Positions 57,439 to 64,000 of a DNA stretch of 64,000 nucleotides are shown piece after piece. Where the stretch lies: positions 97,610 through 161,609 of the forward strand of contig WELA01002751.1 of the NCBI GenBank assembly GCA_009602735.1, in the 5' to 3' direction. Positions within the stretch are counted from its first letter, which is position 1; every line of letters begins with the position of its first letter. The stretch is from Mesotaenium endlicherianum (lineage: Eukaryota; Streptophyta; Zygnematophyceae; Zygnematales; Mesotaeniaceae). Under the pieces are notes generated by a model that worked only from the letters and a program-made list of their open reading frames with translations, ran no database searches and was not told the DNA's origin. The translations under genes and the position numbers were made by a program.

Positions 57439-60126
57439 CTAGACAGTACTTTCACCCCCCCTGGGAGACACCTCTTTGTCGCATTCTGGCTCTACCCCTG
57501 CGTTCTGCATATTCAGATTTCAATAGGTGTTAGTCAGCAAAGGAGGTGCAGACAGAAAGTGCCCCAAAAAGAGTGTCACTTGTAAACAACTGCATTCATT
57601 CCCACCTCCAATTGCCGCTGAAGGTGCTTCACGTAATCAAACGCTTTGTCCAGCATTGCCAAGGTGTCGAGCTGCTCAAAACAGACAAAGTAAGCCTACA
57701 ATTCAATTGCGTGTATTGTGGATAATAATCTCAATGTCCAATCTGCGCAAAAGTAGAATCTTAGGGTAGAGTCCTTGATAGGCACTACCGATTTGATCAA
57801 ACAAATTTGGAGTAGCAGTTTGAGCGTCACTGACGAAGGGACGTGCAGAGTTACACACCTTCTCACACTACGACAGTAATGCATAACTTCAGTTTAACTC
57901 AAGTTCAGCTCAGTTTCAGGTGGACTTCAGAAGGCATGACAAAGCCTCCTAAGAAAATGTGTCGACGAGGTACCTTTGCGCCATCTGGAACAAGCTTCTG
58001 CAATGTACGTAGTCTCTCATTTATTCGCTCTCTCCGCCGCTGGTAACCAAAGAACAATGACAAAAGACAAGATCAGTTAAAAAATGAAAAATGTCATGAA
58101 CAATAACTGCATGGTTTCTGAGGAATCTACAGCCGTCAACCCTCATGTTTTCGTCAGCAATTTCAGCAGGTCCGTGTCAAGGTTTGCAGTATACTCACTC
58201 GGCATCTGTCACTCTGATAATTTGGATCTGAAGATCGAGGCAGAGAAAGGCTCCGCTTTCCAGCCAATGCGCCTGAAGCAACTTCCACTGGCGTTATTGC
58301 TTCCCTTGGCCGCTTCTTTGACCCTGCTGGACTCAGGGGAGAGGGGGAATTGCATCGATCCTGCACAACCGAGTGAACGACCCTGTTAACTCCTGGTTTG
58401 GACCTCAAAAAGGCCAACAAAGTTTCCTTCGAGGACTTCCTGCAGACTTAGACTTGCAACAGCGGAAGTGGACGGCACTCAGTGCATAAGCAGAAGACTG
58501 CAATGTTGCACCCTGCATGCTTTGGCATAGATGCACCAGCGTTTGTAGAATGCAAGGGGGCAGTGGCTCAAGCGCCACCATATTTACCAGAGCATGCAGC
58601 CTCTCGAGAACGGGCTTGTGTAGGGAGGGCAAGCATCGCTTCTTTGCACTGTCCACGTCGTCCTCCCGCGCAATCTTGGACTTCTCGTCCGTCAGCCCAC
58701 TTCCTTGGTCTAATCGCTGCTCCAATCTTTTTCTCTTCAAGGCCTCGGGTCCCCCGCAGTTATACGGCTCATACAATCGACTCCCACTTTTATGCATCTG
58801 AATTTCTTTGTCACTGTGTCGAGGCGTGGTGGGGTCCACATCAACAGAGAGGGATGTGCATCCAGAGGATATGCTGCTGCCGTGTCGCAGAGGAGGAGGA
58901 AGAGGCCTCCAGTCCTCTTCGGGAATCTTTGTGTTTGACGATACGCTGTTGAACGTGACGAGCAGACTGTCGCTCGTCTCTAGAGGTTGCCATCTCCGCT
59001 GAAGTTGCTCATCTGCTCTAGGTAGACATTGCATCTGTTCCAAGTCTGTACCTATCATCGCAGATAATGCATGCATGCCCTCAAGTGACTGAACTAAAGG
59101 TCCAGGCGCAGTCAAAGGGGACGCGTCTGGCACCGAGGAAGTGTGGTGCAGATGAGGTTCACCGGAGCTATGCTTAGGGCTATGGCCATTATTTTCGATG
59201 CTGAAGAGGGGAAAGGAAGCAGAAGCAGCAGGTATCCTTCCTGCTGGACTGGCAGCAGTCTGAGCCACCTGCTGCCTGAGATCCCTGGTGATCAACTCCA
59301 AGCTAGTGAGGAGTTGCTGCTGAAGCTGCTCTTGCGATATAGCTGGTTCCTGACATTTCTGCTTTAAGGCGGCAGGAACAACATCAGAAAGACACTCTGA
59401 TGAGCCATGAACCGTCAGATGTTCTTTTCGTGCTTGAGGCTGGCTCCATGAGGTGTTCTCTCGGAACTGCGCTGAGACACTTTGTGAGGTAATGAGTGCA
59501 AGGACTTGCTGATGGAGGGCTGCTTGAGGTGAGCAGATTCTCTTCCCTACCTGCTCGCCAAGGAAACGTGAAGAGCGAGCTGTTTCAGTAATGTTGGAGC
59601 CCAAAGTTCCAAGTTGCTTCGTGAGAGCAGTCTGCACCTGGTCAGCCACTATCTGCCCTATAAGACTGGGTAGCTGTGCAAGCCTATCATCCGTGGAACT
59701 GCTGCACCTTGCAAAGCTGGACGGAAAGTGGGTAGTACACATCTCAGGCAAATCCTGTCCAGCTGAGGAACCACTGTGGAAGGAATTCATTATTTTTCCT
59801 GCACTTCCTGCAGTGTCATGCCCCTGTCCAGGACCCCACGACGTATCTTGGTCTATGAAGCCAAAACTGCCTGTCGAACCCGCATTAAACCCTCCATTTC
59901 TTCCGGTACCAGCTGCTAGAGGTACTGAGGGGGCACATAATTGACCACTCAAAATCGAAGCATCATTCCCCCCGGAAGGATATACTCCTGAGCTTTGCCT
60001 ATAAGTAGAAAAACCAGGATGAATGGGTTGCTGCTGTTGTTGCACTGATGCTTGTAGGACATGTAGAAGAATATCTGCATCCGCAGGACTCATTTGAGGG
60101 ACTGACCGACTTGACCCTGGAGCCAT
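57439..60126 (-). CDS. bHLH transcription factor, subfamily VIII (RSL/HEC)-like
   Basis: Minus strand. A long first exon starts MAPGSSRSVPQ at 60,126 and runs to about 58,500 (Gln/Ser-rich, probably an activation or disordered region; exact donor not resolved). Then 58,199-58,360 (a nuclear-localisation-like SKKRPRE, ending SSDPNYQSDRCR), 57,974-58,039 (RRRERINERLRTLQKLV, basic region and helix 1), 57,606-57,671 (LDTLAMLDKAFDYVKHLQRQ, helix 2) and 57,439-57,504 (short tail to the stop). The pattern D-P-(x)5-R-x-R-R-R-R-E-R-I-N-E-R-L and VPDGAK-LDT-MLDKA-YVK fits plant subfamily VIII bHLHs, which control rooting-cell, root-hair and reproductive development in land plants. All mapped junctions from 58,199 leftward are in phase 0 with GT-AG. 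A dimerising nuclear DNA-binding protein is expected. The subgroup cannot be fixed without a phylogeny. Confidence 0.88.
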
Positions 60127-63100
60127 GAAATTGGTTCCAAGTAGCCAAGGCGCTACTCAATACTCAACAAGAAGAATCTTGACAGGGTGCTCAATCATTT
60201 CAAGAGTGATGGCATCATATGAGCGATAAGCTGCACAAGACGACTGGAACGATATCAGCTGCTGTTTGTAGGCAGTAAGCAATGCCAGGAGATGCGTAGT
60301 AAAGATACAGATTTGACGCATGGAGGACGAGATGAACCTTCAAATCATCCGGTAATAGAAAGCATAGCGCAAGATACGAGTGCACGTGTCTGATGCTCCA
60401 GTACAATGGGATACCTAGCCAGATCAAGAACGAACACAAGCCTGACAACCACTACCGCCAGAATCTCCCAAAGATAAAGTTACCTGCATAATGCATAAGC
60501 CAGAAGCCTACAGGCAGTAGTCGTCATACATGCTGATTGCACAGGATAACCGCTCTCAGCTTTTGTCTCTGCGTTCATTGAAATCAGTAAAGGGTGGCAT
60601 AGAGCTCACAGATCACAAGGAAACTACCTGCATAGAAGAATATATCCAAGATTAAGCGCAGCTTAGTAGCTGACATATAGTGACTAGGAAAACTGAGAAA
60701 AACGATCGATTTGAACTCGTGTATGTAAAAAGAAACATGGAACTAGCTCCCTCGTTTCTCCCGGAGGGCGCATGAACAGTGTTGCACAGGAAGAAGTTTA
60801 TATGGTGCCAGCCAGTGACGAAATTTGTCAGCCGAATTATTTACCTTCAATAGGCGGACCCCAGTTGTCAGTTCTCTACTCTTTCGTGTTCACCTCGACT
60901 CGCGAGTCCCGATCTCACTCCGCAATTCCAATTTGCCACTCGAGTCAGCAGCGCGAATCTATCCGTCGGGCACAACATCCACGGACCATTAGTGAGTAAG
61001 TACACTCGGCCGAGTAATTTGCAGCTATTTCGCACTGTACATAGTGCTTTCTACGCTTCTCAAAGGGCTTCTCCTTCCAAGAGCTGCCATGGCGTCGTCG
61101 TCGACGACAATGGACACGGATCGAGACACAATATGGTCGTAGACGCGTGCAGCAGCTGCTTCGTGTAATCGAAGCACGACAGAACAGTAAGCTCTTACGA
61201 AAAGGAACGCGTGCAAGATTACTCGTGTGAATGGTAGCAAGCAGCAACAGTGACGACGAAACTGATCTGCATAGATTATACTCTGTCGTGTTTATTAAAG
61301 TTAAGACAACCCCGTAGATTGTTGTACTCTACACCAAGTTTTAGTGCAACATTACGTCAAGGTTGCAGCCGCCTAATGCAACTATGAGGAAACAAATAAA
61401 TATCACGTAAGCCGGCGGTTGACGCATTATCCAAACACGCACACATTTGTATGTAGAGCATATATGCTTAAGGCCCAGTATAGCCGGACCTGCAAAATTT
61501 GTACTATTAAGTTAATTGCCCTACAATTACTAAACCGGTAATAACTGGCCTGGGCGATTAGGGGGCAATGATTGTCGTTACTGACCTGAGCAGTCGAGAC
61601 TCGAGACTCGAGACTGCTCGAGACTGAGAAAAAATTGTGGTCAGTCCGGCTCGGATCCAGGTCAAGAGGGATGGAAGCGAGTGGTCAGAACAAACAGATC
61701 AGATTCTGCCACCTTAAGTACTGTTTAGTACTGAGTTTGTATCCTGTCCGATGTGTCAGTTACGACTATGATAAGAAGCGTCACAAGTACAACACTTACG
61801 TGGTTGCTGATAACATGGACCACAGCTTTGCACATTTCGCCACCCCAATGTATCTCATTATTTTGTCGATGCAAATAATCGAAAATGAAAGTCAATGGTT
61901 CTCGCTGCTGCCACGTTGTGGGCTTAGAACTTCCTCAGATATCTAATGCTGTGGCAGCTCCTTATCCATCAAGGCTGATCGAGGCCGACTTGCAGGCTCG
62001 AGGCCGCTTGAAGCCGCTGGCCATCGCTGCTGCCCAAGTTCTGACTCTCAATGTTCAAATTTCAGATTACAGAACAGACCCCTCGATTCAGAACTTTTTG
62101 GTTGCTATCTGCTATTTTGATATCATTAAACCCAACTTTTTAAAAAAGGTTGTAATATAAGATTTTACTAATATGGGTGTATGTCACATGAAATCCCTAT
62201 TTTCTGCAGTTTCTCTAAGGCAACCCGTGGGATGTTATTAATATAATCATTATTAATTATGCAAGAATGCAGGAAAACATCCTCCAAATTTGGTCAGATG
62301 TTCTCCGTAACTGTTTGAAACCCTGACCGTCGGCCAGAGGATGTTTCCGAAATCCTCATTTTTTGTCGAATCGAGGTGCCTGCTACAGAACCTTCTGGCA
62401 CAATATCGAAAGTTGGAACCTTCAGCAACTCTGGGGGGCAACCCAGGGCAACCACTATTTCATTGCTTCGTGCGTGTTAATTACGGCAATCCCGTTCTTG
62501 TGAGTCGTTACTGATTCAATAGGATTTTAGAATCATGATGTGAGTGCGGATTGGACAAATTCCTAGTGGGTCTTTGTCCTGTGTCGTTTCTCGATTTTGA
62601 CTGAGTATGACAAATCAACCCATGCTCACAGTTCAAACAGGAATTGTTGAGGAAAAAACGCGTAGAGTGCATTTTGGGTCTTGCACGTTTTTACTCGAAG
62701 ATAATCTGGCCACCAATCAGTCTTCAGCAGCATTTTTCGCCCAAAACTTCTCGATACGATCTGTGACTAAACTCATCGGGCGCCCCATATCACCCCATAT
62801 GGCCAAGTGCTTGGTATCGGTCACTAGTCGATATGTCAGGCGTCAAGCGTGCGGACTCAGAATGATCTCGTCACGCTATCGTTAAAAGCGACCGAACATG
62901 GCACCAGGGGTTTCCCGGATACAAACAGCGTGTGCAGGAAAAGGAGCCCGCCCAGCGCTAGCCAGCTCAGTATACCCCACGCAATAAAACCGCTTGATAT
63001 ACTAAAGCGGCACAAACTACACGGTTGACGCTTTCGAGCGTGCGCTGGTCGTCGAGGCGTGTGAAATAAATACGCGCGTGCAACCATGGATGCAACATGT

Positions 63101-63940
63101 AGTAATTATTTCTAATTTAATCGTAAGGATAAAATGAGAATAATTTGCTAATGTGGAGATTGGTGTATGTTTGAACATGTGCATATGTGGTGGGAAACAA
63201 GCATGTGCCAATTTGCGCTTTTGTGTTGCTTGCATGGGTGCACGCGTGCATGCAAGCATTTACACATGGTATATGCATAATAAGGTGTCAAGGACGTGTA
63301 AAAGCATAGAAAGATAATGAAAGTGTACGCTCAACCACATGCATGGGTCTATGGGTGCATGTGTGTATGCGAGCAAGCATTTATATTACGCATGCATGTG
63401 CAATTTTAGTGTGCGGCATGTGGACGCGTATAGTATGTATGAAAGGACAAATGTGGCCAAGAAATGGTATCTGCACGCGAATGCACAACAATTACGCCAA
63501 GAAGTTGGTTTTGACTCGCGCAACGCATTCAAATCAACCTACATAGAGAAAGTAGCCAGTTTGCACGTATCGGTACCTTGTGTTCATAACCACGCATGCA
63601 GTATGATGCCCGCAAGCATGATGCACTCAAGCAGGCATGCTTGAGTGTGTTCACATGATCTTTTCATGTACGCCTAAGAGTCGTGTGACATGCATCGTTT
63701 GGATGGGCATGCGCCTTTGAAGTCGTATCTATGGAAAAAATGGTCTATTTGTTTCAATATAATTTGATTAGTATTCACACGATTAACATGCATGAGAAAA
63801 TTGAAGTGAACATTGCAGCTAGTTATTATGTTTCACAGCACAACTCACATGTCTTGATTTTCATAATATAAGACATAAAGCGACACCAGTATATCTTATT
63901 ATGCCACACCAAATAAACGATCATTAACTTCCATAAGTGT

Positions 63941-63944
<4 letters not shown>
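60127..63944. other. Non-coding tail of window upstream of bHLH gene
   Basis: Contains the bHLH promoter and 5' region (to about 60,800) and no other recognisable gene. Details: a short tandem of GACTCGA near 61,602-61,626; an AT-rich patch with a GGATGTT/AACATCC inverted pair at about 62,233-62,283; and a stretch at about 63,180-63,650 rich in GCATGC and GCATG(T/C)G words with no reading frame of interest. Confidence 0.4.

Positions 63945-64000
<56 letters not shown>
63945..64000. repeat. (CT)n microsatellite at window end
   Basis: Perfect CT dinucleotide run of at least 27 units that continues past the window edge. Confidence 0.97.

Noticed and set aside
58405-58560. End of the bHLH first exon (LQTLVHLCQSMQ) considered as a C-terminal LNK-type clock protein motif
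   Set aside because: Resemblance is only superficial, and the downstream exons clearly encode a bHLH domain.
60945-61247. 100-codon minus-strand Arg-rich frame
   Set aside because: Includes a (GTC/GAC)n stretch and no domain; likely non-coding.
63945-64000. Considered as telomeric or CRISPR-like array
   Set aside because: Plain CT dinucleotide repeat with no spacers and no telomere motif.

Overview
This is eukaryotic nuclear DNA, most likely from the plant lineage (streptophyte). The evidence is spliceosomal introns with GT-AG borders and plant-type versions of a tubby-like F-box protein, GPHR/GTG, LSM4 and ATG7, plus a bHLH of the RSL/HEC (subfamily VIII) type and a fragment of an RWP-RK gene. 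A charophyte alga such as Chara is my best guess, but nothing here proves the species. I saw no tRNA, rRNA or CRISPR.

The window has two halves. Positions 1 to about 28,450 are a nest of transposable elements. Three LTR families can be separated: A (744 bp), B (about 503 bp) and C (about 720 bp, with an initiator-Met-type primer binding site). At least four Ty3/gypsy bodies are present; I call them R0 (1-2583), R1 (gag spread over 12,466-26,329), R2 (5011-11,478) and R3 (2584-3743). A complete but mutated chromovirus with A LTRs (18,277-24,928) sits inside R1 gag. Two cut-and-paste DNA transposons sit inside retroelements. One is a 2138 bp piggyBac-type element (5422-7559, TTAA duplication, 14 bp inverted repeats) inside the R2 integrase region. 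The other is a 4980 bp hAT-like element (12,775-17,754, 18 bp inverted repeats, 8 bp target duplication) inside R1 gag; it carries GC-rich DNA with part of an RWP-RK gene. Solo LTRs of family B are in turn inserted in A LTRs.

From about 31 kb onward the window holds single-copy genes: a tubby-like F-box gene (+, 31,000-33,282), LSM4 (-, about 35,794-38,092), GPHR/GTG (+, 38,872-45,069), a mitochondrial carrier (-, 45,700 to about 48,140), ATG7 (+, 50,212-56,436, with an assembly gap) and a bHLH transcription factor (-, 57,439-60,126). LSM4 and GPHR are head to head across about 780 bp. The tubby-like gene and LSM4, GPHR and the carrier, and ATG7 and the bHLH gene are convergent pairs. The last 3.9 kb has no recognisable gene and ends in a (CT)n microsatellite.

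These genes do not form one pathway. GPHR (endomembrane ion/pH homeostasis) and ATG7 (autophagy E1) both serve the endomembrane system, LSM4 serves RNA splicing/decay, and the others are regulatory or metabolic. Exon borders were derived by hand from splice signals, reading phase and family similarity, so they are predictions.
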